A stretch of DNA of 64,000 nucleotides from the NCBI GenBank assembly GCA_016110215.1, contig JADWQD010000004.1:248001-312000 (forward strand), written 5' to 3'. Under the pieces are notes generated by a model. The model searched no databases, had not been told where the DNA came from, and saw only the letters and a program-made list of their open reading frames with translations. The DNA comes from Capronia americana (taxonomy: Eukaryota > Ascomycota > Eurotiomycetes > Chaetothyriales > Herpotrichiellaceae). Position 1 is the stretch's first letter. Each line of letters opens with the position of its first letter. Positions 23,008-34,000 of this stretch are shown in pieces. Made by a program: the position numbers and the translations under genes.

Positions 23008-25140
23008 ATGCCGCTTCTCTCATCCAGGCCGCCCTACCTGCAAACGGCGTATGAACATTTCCAACCGCCCCCCAAGGGCCAGCCATACTCCGTCACCCTT
23101 CCCGGCTCTGAGAAACCGGATCGCACTCCTGTATACCGGCATCACAAGTGTCGCGATGGCCTCCTCGAGACCCTCGATCCGTCGATCACGACCGCCCACG
23201 AAATGTTTGAGTATACCGCTCAGCGATTCCCCCATGCCCCTTGTCTAGGCTATCGGCCCTACGACTCCGCCAAGCAAGCATACGGTCCTTATGAATGGCT
23301 AGACTACGAGACTGTTCGCAAGAGGAGATCCGACTTTGGCGCTGGCTTGGTCGAACTGCATGCAAGAGAAGGGATCAACGGCTCAAACTACGGCGTTGGG
23401 TTATGGTGCCAGAACAGACCTGAATGGCAATTGACCGATCTGGCCTGCATGTCGCAGTCGCTCTTTTCGGTCTCTCTCTACGAGACTTTGGGCCCAGACA
23501 CGTCCGAGTACATTATCAAGCACGCCGATCTGGCCTCGGTCGTCTGCTCGCTTCCACACGTCCTCACGCTCATCCGGCTGAAGGCGCGATTGCCGAACCT
23601 GAAGTTCCTTGTCGTGGTTGATCCTCTGGAGCCAGGACAGAATGAAAGACCAGAGCTTTCCAAGCAGGTCCTGCTCGACAACATGGCTGCCGAGGTTGGT
23701 CTCAAGATATTTTCCCTCGACACGGTCGAGAAGCTGGGGGCATCCCTGGGAAAGCCGAACAATCCCCCCAAGCCGTCAGATCCCATCACGATCAACTATA
23801 CCTCTGGGACCACTGGTCCTCCAAAAGGCGTCCTCCTCACTCACGCAATGTGCGTGGCAGCGACGTCTTCGAGTCTCGCCTCAAATAACATTTTGGAGAA
23901 CGGGGTGACGGTCAGTTATATGCCTCTGGCCCACATCTACGGCCGCCTCCTCGAACACACTGCTATATGGAGCGGCAGTCGGATAGGTTACTTCCACGGC
24001 AACATCCTCGAACTTGTCGATGACATCAAACTGCTTCGACCCACCACGTTCGCCTCTGTACCGAGACTGTTGAATCGATTCGGAGGAGCAGTTAAGGCCA
24101 ACACTGTTGAGCAGCCCGGTGTCAAAGGCGCGTTGGGCAGACACATTGTGCGGACAAAGATGGCGAGATTGAACCCTCCTGCGAAGTCAAACGCAACACC
24201 CACGTACAGCCACGCTGTCTACGACCGCATCTGGTCTCGCAAAGTTGCCTCTGCACTTGGTCTTGACAGGGCGACTGCAGTCGTCTCCGGTTCCGCTCCT
24301 TTGGACCCTTCGTTGCAGCAATTTCTGCGGGTTGCGCTGGCCTCGCGCGTGTTCCAGGGCTATGGTCTGACCGAGACCTATGCGATTGCATTGACACAAC
24401 CTGGCAGCGACCTCTCCGTAGGCAATTGCGGTGCCGTTGTTCCCTGCGCAGAAGCCTGCCTCATCTCCGTCCCAGATATGGAATACACCGTTGACGACAA
24501 GCCACATGCCAGAGGCGAACTTTTACTGCGCGGGGCATCCGTATTTACGGGATACTACAAGAATCCCGAAGAGACGGCCAAGGCATTCACCGAAGACGGC
24601 TGGTTCAGGACCGGTGACATCTGCAGTGTGGATGAAATGGGGCGCTTCAGCATCATCGACCGTCGCAAGAATGTCCTGAAACTGGCCCAGGGCGAGTACA
24701 TTTCGCCCGAGCGTATTGAAGGCGTATACCTGTCCAGTTGCACTTATCTAGCACAGGGGTTTGTGCACGGCGACTCGTCGCAGACTTCGTTGGTGGCGAT
24801 CTTTGGCATTCAGCCCGACGTCTTTGCACCCTTCGCTTCCAAGATTCTCTCCCGCCAAATCTCCGCTACGGACATCCCGGCTTTGAAAGCTGCATGCGAG
24901 GACCCCCGAGTCAAAGAAGCCGTCCTGAAAGACCTCGACAAATGTGGACGTAAGAAGAAGTTCGCGGGGTATGAGCGTGTCCGGAGTTTCAAGTTGATGA
25001 TCGAGCCTTTTACGATTGAGAACGAGCTGTTGACTCCGACATTGAAATTGAAGAGACCAATTGCTGCGAAGAAATATAGGAGCATCCTCGATGAGCTCTA
25101 TGCTGCCGAGGCGCAGAGGCCAGGGAAAGCCAAGTTGTAA
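23008..25140 (+). CDS. Long-chain acyl-CoA synthetase (probably peroxisomal)
   Basis: ATP-dependent ligase activating fatty acids to acyl-CoA, for beta-oxidation or lipid synthesis. Single exon, 710 aa, the length of fungal FAA-type enzymes. The P-loop-like motif TSGTTGPPKG starts at residue 265. The YGLTET adenylate-binding motif and the FRTGDI/DRRKNVLKLAQGEYISPERIE fatty-acyl-synthetase signature region follow, and a domain-closing Lys lies near the end (TPTLKLKR). The last three residues are AKL, a functional variant of the PTS1 peroxisome signal, so import into peroxisomes and a beta-oxidation role are likely. The start is ATG 23008; the open frame extends upstream only through non-ATG codons. 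No introns are seen, unlike most neighbours. Confidence 0.94.
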   Translation: MPLLSSRPPYLQTAYEHFQPPPKGQPYSVTLPGSEKPDRTPVYRHHKCRDGLLETLDPSITTAHEMFEYTAQRFPHAPCLGYRPYDSAKQAYGPYEWLDYETVRKRRSDFGAGLVELHAREGINGSNYGVGLWCQNRPEWQLTDLACMSQSLFSVSLYETLGPDTSEYIIKHADLASVVCSLPHVLTLIRLKARLPNLKFLVVVDPLEPGQNERPELSKQVLLDNMAAEVGLKIFSLDTVEKLGASLGKPNNPPKPSDPITINYTSGTTGPPKGVLLTHAMCVAATSSSLASNNILENGVTVSYMPLAHIYGRLLEHTAIWSGSRIGYFHGNILELVDDIKLLRPTTFASVPRLLNRFGGAVKANTVEQPGVKGALGRHIVRTKMARLNPPAKSNATPTYSHAVYDRIWSRKVASALGLDRATAVVSGSAPLDPSLQQFLRVALASRVFQGYGLTETYAIALTQPGSDLSVGNCGAVVPCAEACLISVPDMEYTVDDKPHARGELLLRGASVFTGYYKNPEETAKAFTEDGWFRTGDICSVDEMGRFSIIDRRKNVLKLAQGEYISPERIEGVYLSSCTYLAQGFVHGDSSQTSLVAIFGIQPDVFAPFASKILSRQISATDIPALKAACEDPRVKEAVLKDLDKCGRKKKFAGYERVRSFKLMIEPFTIENELLTPTLKLKRPIAAKKYRSILDELYAAEAQRPGKAKL

Positions 25141-25880
25141 ACACGGCCTAGAGTATCTTGAGGCAGCCTGGCGGATAGATGGATCATGGCGCCTCAGCCG
25201 CCAATATCTGGATGATCGGAGCCGATCAATCGGTCAGCATCATACCAGAGCTTAAGATTTGCATCGTATAGAAAGAAAATGTGCCATTTCCCGCCACTGA
25301 CTCCGCTCGACACTGAAAACCAGAAATATGAAGAAGCTTCGTATGCATAGAGCCACGCGTGACAGATGGTACGGTACGAGGTAGACATTGTTGTTACTCG
25401 GCCATTGCAACTCTGTGCCTAGATGACTATCAATGCACTGGTCGTCATAGTCAACTTATCCGATCCGATCCAGCCGAAGAGTCAGGCGATACACAGCACG
25501 GAGTATGTATGTACATGGGAAGTACTCTCTCTGGTTCTGGACCTCTAGACCTCCCTCATCCGGTATGCGTAGACATTAGACATTTGGTGCTACGATACAT
25601 GCCAAATCAGTACACAGGCAACACAAAAGGCCCTTGTAGGAGACAGACACAGGGGTCTAAAAGGTCCCCGGGTACAAGGTACATAGTCATTCTCCACACC
25701 TCCCCGGGGATTACTGTGCGTACCGAGTACTGCGGGTTTATGTTTATGTACATAGTATATATCTGGCTCGAGTTGCTGTGGACTGTGCCTAACCTCCGTG
25801 ATCAGGCCGGAAAAGGCAACCGTACATGAATGCGAGTACGGCGACTTGACTGTGACATGCAACTACGCGGGGGTCCTCTG

Positions 25881-25948
25881 TATGTATGTATGTATGTATG
25901 TATGTATGTGTATGTGTATGTACCTACCTACCTAGGTATGTATGTAGT
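25881..25948 (+). repeat. (TATG)n microsatellite passing into TACC/TATG units
   Basis: Seven or more perfect TATG units from 25881, then TGTATG units, then TACC units and a second short TATG run. This is a tetranucleotide repeat with an interrupted, partly palindromic end. Confidence 0.9.
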
Positions 25949-26201
25949 ATACTGGTTGGGGGTCGACGCCTACGTACTTTAGATACAAGTACTGTAATAT
26001 GTAGGTGGAGGTCACACTTATCCTATAATTCGAAGAGGAAGGTATCCTATCGCAAGCCAAAGCAAGACAACTTCGACCGTCTCGACCCGGGACATGGGCT
26101 TATGATTGATCATTTCTCCGCCAGCAGCGGCTCATTTAAGCGGTTCTTCAGCCGTGCATGAGTGCGTCGAAGGGAGTTTGGCTCGTCGGGCCCGTTCCCT
26201 G

Positions 26202-26250
26202 CGCTCACACGCCCACGCTCACACGCTCACACGCTCACGCTTATGCTCAC
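26202..26250 (+). repeat. Minisatellite of CGCTCACA-like units
   Basis: About five imperfect 8-10 bp units of the form CGCTCACA(CG), with one CCCACG variant and a final TTATGCTCAC. Confidence 0.8.
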
Positions 26251-27431
26251 TGACACGGATTCGACGACGACAGTCCATCTGCAATCGAAGGGGGTAATGT
26301 GGAATGGAATGAACTAACGCGCCATTTCACTGATGAAAGGGCTCGCACGGATGGTGTTCCCCTCTCCCCACACATACATACAGTCCGCGACTTACTCTCT
26401 GCACGCCGTGGGTGAACGATGATGCGTCACTTCGACGGGCGCTTGAGTTCAGTTCGCGACACCCACCTCCATTCCCTCCTGTTCTGCCGCGAAAGTATCG
26501 CGCGCTCCGGGGATTCCGTATCGAATGGGCAGCACCGTCGGCATCGCGGCCGCGATGCACAAAGTCACGGTATGACTCACGACTTGGAACCTGTTGCTCC
26601 GTACTCCCGGACTTGTATTCCGCGCCTGGCGACAAGCGGGGGTATAGGTTGAGGTGATGTGACACTATCCATGAAGGGGAAACAGAATCGAGCGATACGT
26701 TCGCAGCGGCTGTTCCGATACCGGCAGATCCACTATCCTATCCTACGTCAAGCGGCTCGAATACCAGCTCGAGAAAGCTGAATGGGAAATAAGTAACCAG
26801 GACCTGCTTGTTCCGTTCGACAAATAGACTGTGGCGAAGGCGACCACGACCCTGGCCACTAAGATAGCAACGCTGACGGCCAGGCTGGCGAATAGACATT
26901 GGGGTGCTTGTGAGCGTTTGTTTTAGTCCAGCCTGGCTGTCCGGTTCGGGCAATCCGCGAAATACTTAGGGGCTCGGTGACTGGGATTGGGGCGGTCAAA
27001 TGAAGTGCGCAGGTCACTATCCGATGGCATTGCGTCTTACATGAGCGGCACGGGAGATATGTACCATGGTTGGGTCCTGCGTCTGTATAGGTAAACATTG
27101 AAGCATTTCTCGACAGTGAAGGTGAGCAGTCCCCGCTTGCAACGAGCAAGGCAATCGTACTCGGTCGGGCATTTGCCGGGGCGAATGAACCCAGGCCAAG
27201 ACTGGTATTAGTTACAGTAGTAGCATCACGATTGCTGCTGGACACGTAAGGACCTGTTTTCCCTACGCTTGCCTAATGCAGCGTAGTCCGGGCCACCCGA
27301 AGGCGAGATCGAACCGTACTCGTATAAGTCGAGAGCCCTGGCTGTTAAAATGGGGGTGAAGTCCACACTCCATCTAACACGGTCCGTCAAACCCGTGGCC
27401 GTAACATGGGGCACGAAGTTGACGAGCGAAA

Positions 27432-27929
27432 ATGAGTCCCGAGAACGAGATCACGTTCATTTTCGTCGACTCTGGCAACAAACGGAGAAAGGCGAACGCC
27501 TCGTCCATCAACCGACACATCGCCAGGGCGACTCATGCCCGAAGACGGGTGCAGAACCCGGCAAAACATCTGCCGCTAGGTCCAATTGACTGTCCAGCCC
27601 TCGCGACGCAATCGGCGTTGGCGCAAGAATCACCTTTTGAGCGAACTGAGCAGCCGGTCACTGGCGACGCCGGGGTTACGGCCGGCGGGAGGCACACGTT
27701 CTGGAAGACAGTATTGCAGGCCGTCGACGATGACATCGACAATGAACGACAAAGGGTCGAGATCAAAGTCGAGATGGAGATTGAGCCCCCAAGGACATCG
27801 GACCATGTGTGCTTGAGCCAAACTATCCAGGCACTTGATATCGTCCGAGACAGACCTCGGGGTTCGACATGCTTGGGGACGAGGCACGGCCGGTATATCG
27901 ACGGCTTGGATCTTGCGATTTTACTTTGA
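27432..27929 (+). CDS. Possible regulator fragment or small hypothetical protein (165 aa)
   Basis: An ATG-initiated open frame of 165 aa in an otherwise gene-poor region. Its first about 40 residues resemble the N-terminal signature of Zn-cluster-less fungal regulators: a short FIFVDSG strand, then a basic segment with NRHIARATHARRR. The remaining 120 residues do not resemble the helical domain expected next, and the frame stops well short of the usual 450-600 aa. It may be a decayed or truncated copy of such a gene, a gene with unrecognised introns, or a chance frame. I see no clear continuation in the other frames up to 28.5 kb. Confidence 0.3.
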   Translation: MSPENEITFIFVDSGNKRRKANASSINRHIARATHARRRVQNPAKHLPLGPIDCPALATQSALAQESPFERTEQPVTGDAGVTAGGRHTFWKTVLQAVDDDIDNERQRVEIKVEMEIEPPRTSDHVCLSQTIQALDIVRDRPRGSTCLGTRHGRYIDGLDLAILL

Positions 27930-29273
27930 GGGGACTACTGTGTCTCGAGGGTCTCGCGTGAAATGGATCTCGACGGTGGCGGCGTGTTTGGATGCATGAT
28001 ATTATTGGGGGACTGAAAACTCGGGAGGAAGAACAGGATGGATATTGTGGAGAAGGGGAGCATTCTGCGCAGTAGCCACGGATAAATTGTACACGGTACG
28101 TATACTTGAATGGGCAAGCGTAAGAAGGTTGAGTCTGATCTGGCTGACAAACAGTCAGAGATTAAGTTCACATTGGCGCTTCAATTAGATCTTGATCTGC
28201 AAAGGAAATCACCAGACCCACGTCCTCTGCTTTCTTGCCATGGCAGCGCTGAGACATACTATGCTCCAGAGTATGAACACAGGCCGATAAGAGGCAATCA
28301 GGGCGATGAAATCGGTCCGAACCAAATCATGGCATTGACACTTCCGGGGGGATAATTCTGTCATCTCGACGCAGCTACGTAAAGTGACGGATCCCTTTAC
28401 TACAAAATGTAAACGCCAATGACTAACCGTTCGGGCTCCTGACCTTGCTCTGTCCCAGCAAGAGACTGTGTGCCAGGCCACGCTGTTGCACATGTCACTG
28501 GACACATTGCAACCCGGTCTCCACCGTGGTGAGAGGTTGCTCGTCCCCTTGCCCACCGAAAATCTCCACCGCAGGCACTGTACTGCACAAATATCCAACG
28601 TCAAGGAAGGTAACACTGTGGTGGCGCGATCGCACGCGTCGATCTACTCTACAAGAAGATGCAATCACTGCGAATTCCACGGTCGAAGTCCGCTTTCCAC
28701 GGTTGCCTGGCTGTTTGGGCTCTCGGGCGTTATCGTGGCCAGAAAGCCGAAGGACAATCACTGCGATTGTAAGATCCCGTATGGTAGCGAAGACACGAAT
28801 TTTTATTGTCGTCGGGACATAGAAGGTCGGTATCAAACACAAATCCTAGGGAGTCTCGGCTTGACGAGGACGAAGCTCTTTGCCGACCAGAGACGGCGAC
28901 GCAAATCCCAGAGACAGAGGGACCTGGGAGGATATTGGGATCCGATGGGACGATGATGTGCGAAAAGAAGATACCAGGCGGAGTACTTGCTCAGCGAGTA
29001 CGAGATGTCGCTTGTCTGCTCGAGAATCGCCCAGGAATATGCTAATCGTCGCGAGAGACTTCACATACATCCCAGCTGCGTTCCCCTGTTGAGATCTAAC
29101 AGATTAGTTTGCAACTCGGGACATGAATCAGCGAACTCGCACAGGAAAGGACAATGGATTTACATACAGTTTTTCGTGTTCACAATCATCACACTTCCGT
29201 TGTTCCCACAGTCGCTTAGAACAGCATAGTGGGGCTTAATATAGGGACCGTCCTCGTCGTCCCAGCTTGAGGT
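27930..29273. other. Gene-poor stretch
   Basis: No supported gene. The frames at 28209-28616 (minus) and 28468-28956 (plus, 162 aa) overlap each other on opposite strands and carry no recognisable domain. This stretch, together with the preceding one, separates the housekeeping block from the toxin-complex locus. Confidence 0.5.
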
Positions 29274-29768
29274 TTAGTTAGAGCCTCCCGGGGCGTCTTC
29301 GTCCGATTGCCATATTAGGTGATGCAGCGCGTAAAAAGGGTCAATCATATGCTGCTGCCATATATTATATAAATACTCCAGACTATCTGGGTGATCGCGT
29401 AAGTCAGGCAGGAACTCCCCTCCCTTGAGGAACTCGCCGTGATCGGAACCATAATTCTAATTGGGGTAGGCATCATCGTCGATGTGTGGAATTAGCTGGT
29501 AGAGGTCAACGACTTCCTTTATGAAGCCGAACTTAGCGGGGATGGTGAGGTTTATATTGCGTGGGGCGGTGTGAGGTGGGAAATAGATATCCTGGGGATT
29601 TAAGTAGCGCATCGAGACGAAGAGGTTGATGAGATCTGTGTACAGAGCGGCGATCTTGCGGGTTTGGGGAGATGGCTCGGTCGGATAGATCTCGCTGTAA
29701 GTCGAGGTTGGGATGGGATAGTACACCCCCAAATAGGACGCTTGTTCCGTCGCAGTTGGAGACGCCAT
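29274..29768 (-). pseudogene. Conserved fungal hypothetical protein gene interrupted by an in-frame TAG
   Basis: The minus-strand frame starts at ATG 29768 (MASPTATEQ...) and runs through a Tyr/Pro-rich part, then LINLFVSMRYLNPQDIYFPP and VVDLYQLIPHIDDDAYPN. It meets TAG at 29459-29457. The same frame continues without another stop for 60 codons (NYGSDHGEFLKGGEFL, then LEYLYNIWQQHMIDPFYALH) to TAA at 29276-29274. The post-stop part is plainly protein-like and in the same frame, so one nonsense mutation is the simplest reading. From memory, related fungal proteins carry a Trp at this place, one base away from TAG; I cannot verify this here. No GT..AG intron removes the stop. The function is unknown. 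The gene lies just downstream of, and co-oriented with, the TcB-TcC gene. Confidence 0.6.
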
Positions 29769-30080
29769 GATGGAATAGTAGGCAAACGCAAGGAGGGCTG
29801 CGCACAAAAAAAGACGGCAGACTCCATAGCCGCGTCACCATGGCAAAGCATTACAGCAACGGTAGAGTCTAGGAAGAAGGCATTGAAACATTGTGTGGCA
29901 TGAGCAGCATCAGGGGGTTGGGGCAGGAACCCTTGCGACAAAAGTGGAGTAGTGCTACGGCAGACATTGCGCTGGATAACGCAATATCTCCTTCTGTGGA
30001 CTATATTGCCTCAAAGCGCACTTTAGTCGCACTTTTTGCTTTTTACAGCCATGCGCAGGATGCAAACGTCAAATTCTGTC

Positions 30081-31094
30081 TCAGAAAGCAAATGCGGCGC
30101 TGAGCCAGGCCCAGCTACTCGCGCCCGCCGTAGTGGTAGAAACCGTCGTCGTGGTGGCAACGGCGGTGCCACCTCCCGCAACAGCACCTCCCTCTGCAAG
30201 AAGCCCCCAACCCGTAAAAGCAAGCGCGACGGCCCCGACAACTATAGCACCTCCTAGCAGCCATTTGCCGACTCCTCCTTGCTCTTCTGACGAACTGCTA
30301 CTGCTGCTGCTGCTGCTGCCGCCGCTCGCCCCCGAAGTCCGCGGCATGGCAGGCGCAGGCTGGCTCACCGGTGCACCTCCAGTTAACCCGCCCAGACCAC
30401 CTTTTGCGGCCTGGGCCGCTAGCTGCGCCGCCTTAGCGGCTAGGAAGAACTTCAGAGCGTCGATTGCAAACTCCCGCACGGCCTTCCCGTTCTTTGGACG
30501 TACCTGGACCTGGTAGAGTATGAGGCCGCGCACCTTGTTCCCCGACGAGTCCGTGTCCTGCAGACGCAGGTTGATGCGAACATCGCCCAGGGGTGTGCTG
30601 AACTGGATGGGATCCAGGATGCCCGTGCCGCCGGGCTTGCCCCTGTCCTGCCGGTCGAGATCCTCGATGATGCCGCCGGGCTTCGCTTCGGTGATTCGGC
30701 CAAATGGGCCCAGGTCTTTGTTGATGTACTTGGAATAGTGCTGGGTTTCGGACTGGTAGCTGTACGCTTTGTAGTCGCTCAACTGGCCGCTCATTGCGTC
30801 GGGCTTAAGCTCGTACACATGCGCCGTCCATTCTCCCACCGTGGGGATCTTGGGCGTGAGGACTGCCAGGTCGATCTCCCCAGTTGTATCGGCACGTTGA
30901 GACTTGGCCCCTCCTGGCAGCGTCCGATACTCAGCTAACGAGGGGATGGGTGGGAAGCGGAGAAGCAGCCTCTCCTGCAACACCGCCAACGAGACGTTAT
31001 GCACAAGCGCGCCTAGCACTCCGCTCGACGGTACATCTACCCAGCCCGCTCCGCCACCGCCCGAGCCGCCTCCTGGAGCCGTAGTGGCCTGCCG
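30081..31094 (-). other. Variable C-terminal effector region of the TcB-TcC protein
   Basis: Residues from about 2267 to 2603 of the fused protein, after the RHS-core DPDG. A Gly/Ala linker leads to a domain with GEIDL (Asp 2341) and VYELKPD (Glu 2361, Lys 2363). D-x19-E-x-K in predicted beta strands, with a following GQL..Y segment, is the arrangement of restriction-endonuclease-fold (PD-(D/E)xK) toxin domains. A second block (GDVRINLRLQDTD) follows. Next come an Ala-rich helix, a Gly/Pro/poly-Ser linker and a hydrophobic stretch (LLGGAIVVGAVALAFTGWG) near residue 2560 that could be membrane-inserting. Nuclease activity is inferred from the pattern only. This region differs from any named TcC effector I can recall. 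Confidence 0.5.
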
Positions 31095-34000
31095 CCCGTC
31101 CGGATCGATCAGCTTGATCGGATTATTGGAAGCATAGTCGTAGCGACTTCTGGGGCCGATGACTGGGTCGCAAGCCGTCCACCGACCTAGCCAGGCCGCA
31201 TAGTAGCGAGCGCCAAAGTAGTACAGCCCGTTCTCGCTGTCGAGCTCCTTACCAGTATAGCGATAGCGTTTAGCCACCTCGGTCTGTGAAGGAACCGCTC
31301 GGTAGCTGGTACTGCCGAAGGGGAAGAATTCCTCGTACGACAGCACTTCGGCGGCGTCGCTGAGCTCCAGCACAGCGCTGTTGAGGTGGTTGTGGAGCTG
31401 GAAGCGCGCTTGGTACAGCACTCCGTCGTCGTCACCCGCAGTGCGGGTGCAGAAGTCTGCGACGTGACCGTACTCAGTGCTGGCGTGAAAGGTCGTGCGT
31501 TGTAATGTTGGCGCCGGTGGGCTCCCAGCATCCTCGGGTGAATTGGCCGCACTGGCAGCATATCGCGAGAAGATCTCATAGTTGCCCAAATAGATCCTCT
31601 CCTGAAGCTTCACTGGCGTGGCACGCGAGTTCGGCCCCGCTTGGCTTTCGGTGACCTTGCGGACCCGCGTCCCTTTCATGTCGTATACGTAGTACGTCGT
31701 CTCTGGCGTTTGAGTTCCTCCCGACACCACCGCCTGCTTTGACGTCGCCTGGAGCTGGTCTGCGAAGTTCCAGCCCATCAGAGGAAGATGGGACATCGAG
31801 GTAATGTTTCCCATCAGCCCACCATTGCCCTCATAACTGTATTTCTCCACCGTCTTGCCAACGCTTGTCTGGCTCAGTCTGTTGGATTTACGGCGCGGTT
31901 CGACGAGGCTCCATTCGTCATAGCTATATACACGTGTCCACCCCAGTGCTTGTTGTGAGCTGCCGGCGTGCTGTATCGAGAGCAAGTTGTCGGCCAAGTC
32001 ATATCGGTACGTCTCGGTGTAACGACCCATGGCGTTGCCGTCACCAGCTGCACTGCCTACGTTGTTGTGGGTATCATCTGACCAGGTAGGTGCAGTAGGT
32101 GGGCTTGGGCGGCCATTGGTCTGGCCCAAATGCTCGCGCCCAGAAGCAGAAATCAAGCGGTAGAGAGCATCGTATTCGTAGTCATTGCTGGGGTCGACAA
32201 CGGTGTTGCGAAAGAATACCATTTGCTGAGCAGAGTCTTGAATATTCGTCACGTTCCCGACAGGATCATACGCGTACGTCAGGTCTTGTAATGCACCTCC
32301 ATTTCTGGTCGTGAGCAATCGTTGAAGACGCATTCGTAGCTTGTCATAGGTGCGCACAGTCGTTGTTCCGTTGCCATACATGACGCTGGTGATTTGCCCT
32401 TTTGCATTGTACTGAACATCTCCAAGGGCCTCCATCCAAGTCGTGACGTCTGCATTGGGATCCTGCTGACTCTTAGAGTTGACATACATAGCATTGAGTT
32501 GTGTTGACTGGTTGTATATTCGACTGGTGATGGTTCCATCAGGAGCCTGCGAGCGAATTAACCGATGCAGGACATCGAATTTGTTTGTGGTGATGTATTC
32601 TCCTTCCTCCAATGGCATGTTGCTTGAAACGCTGGAGACATCTTTATAAGAGGAAGACAGCCTGTGAACCGACCTTGTCAGGTTTTCATCCCAGTCATAG
32701 TCGGTGTTCGTGACAATTCCTGATTGGTCCAAGACCTGCCATACCTGGCCTCTGAGGTTGTGCACTTCGGCTGAATCGTTGGCTGATACGGGGTAGTCTT
32801 CGCCGTATATCATGTGGCTTGTCAGAACTTCGGATGTGGCGTTGAGATCCTGCCACCACAACCTCGCCTGCCGTCGGAGAGGATCGTACTCTGTTCGAAA
32901 TCTAAATCCGCGGTTGTTCCACGTGAGACATTCTTTGTCGGCTCCATCGAGAAATCTCCATGACTGACCAGAGTCTATCGTGGCCGACCGAACTTGACGC
33001 TGGCACATATCGAAATCGGACAACACACTCTTCCGAGAGAGGCCATCTTGAATGGTACGTGTGTTGCCCAGAATGTCCAGATCATTGGTGACGGTAACAG
33101 TCTCGGAGCCCGTGTTAGTGACCACGAGGAAGACACGTCCCAAGCTGTCGAGATGAGATATTTTTGGTGTGTCAGCGTGTGAGAGAGTCCGGACTGCAGC
33201 GTCTCGCTCGGTTTGGAGAGTACTGTTCTTTTTGGTGTCGTACCACGAAGGCAGGTATTCAGACGTGGGAATAGAGGTGAAAAAGATGCCGACGTCAGGA
33301 TCCTGGCGAGGGTCGGACAGTTTGACAGTGTCGTTCGCATCGAACTGTGCCTGCGACCAGGTTGAATACACGGTTTTTTCAATGCTATGATCAGGATGTA
33401 TGATGGCGATGACTCGATCCAGCGCATCGTAAATTGAAATAGGCGAGACACCAACCCGCATATTAGACTGGTATGCGGCAATGGTGTCAAAAAATGGTTC
33501 GAATTGCTTGACAGGTTTGCCCTTGTTATTGAAAACGGTCCAGCCGCTTCCAACCCAGCGGTCTTGGACGCCGGGCCCATTTTCAGTAAGCGGTCCGGGC
33601 CTAGTACGCGTTTTGACCTGAACTTCCCGACCAAACCCGTCGGAATAGGTGATCTGTACCTGAAATAGTTCCCCTCTCGGAGGTTGTGGGAAGTTGACAT
33701 GCGTTTCTCGCGATATGAAGGCAGAATAGACAGGAGATGCAGCATTCTTGAATCGCCACGGGTCGTATAGCACGCGACTGGTTGCATTTCCAAGCAAATT
33801 AGCTGCGGATTGAGCGGTAGGGTTTGCCAGAAATCGATCGAGGGCGTCTTGGGATAAGTCGGCCTGGAACCCAGTGATCGTGTCACCAATATTATCAGAT
33901 GGCTTGCCAGACACCGCCACCCCTGCCACCATTCCTGTTGCATCGTATGCCGCTGTTGAGACGTTACCGTTAGGGTCAGTAATGGAGGCCGGCTTCAACG

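Larger units (their letters stand above)
25141..27431. other. Gene-poor stretch with microsatellites
   Basis: 2.3 kb without a supported gene. It contains the (TATG)n array and a CGCTCACA-type minisatellite listed separately. The open frames are short and domain-free. Confidence 0.55.

Noticed and set aside
25881..26250. Repeat clusters considered as CRISPR or telomeric arrays
   Set aside because: Simple tetra- and octanucleotide tandem repeats with no spacers and no TTAGGG units.
28209..28956. Overlapping open frames of 135 aa (minus) and 162 aa (plus)
   Set aside because: Mutually overlapping on opposite strands, no domain, no splice or promoter support.
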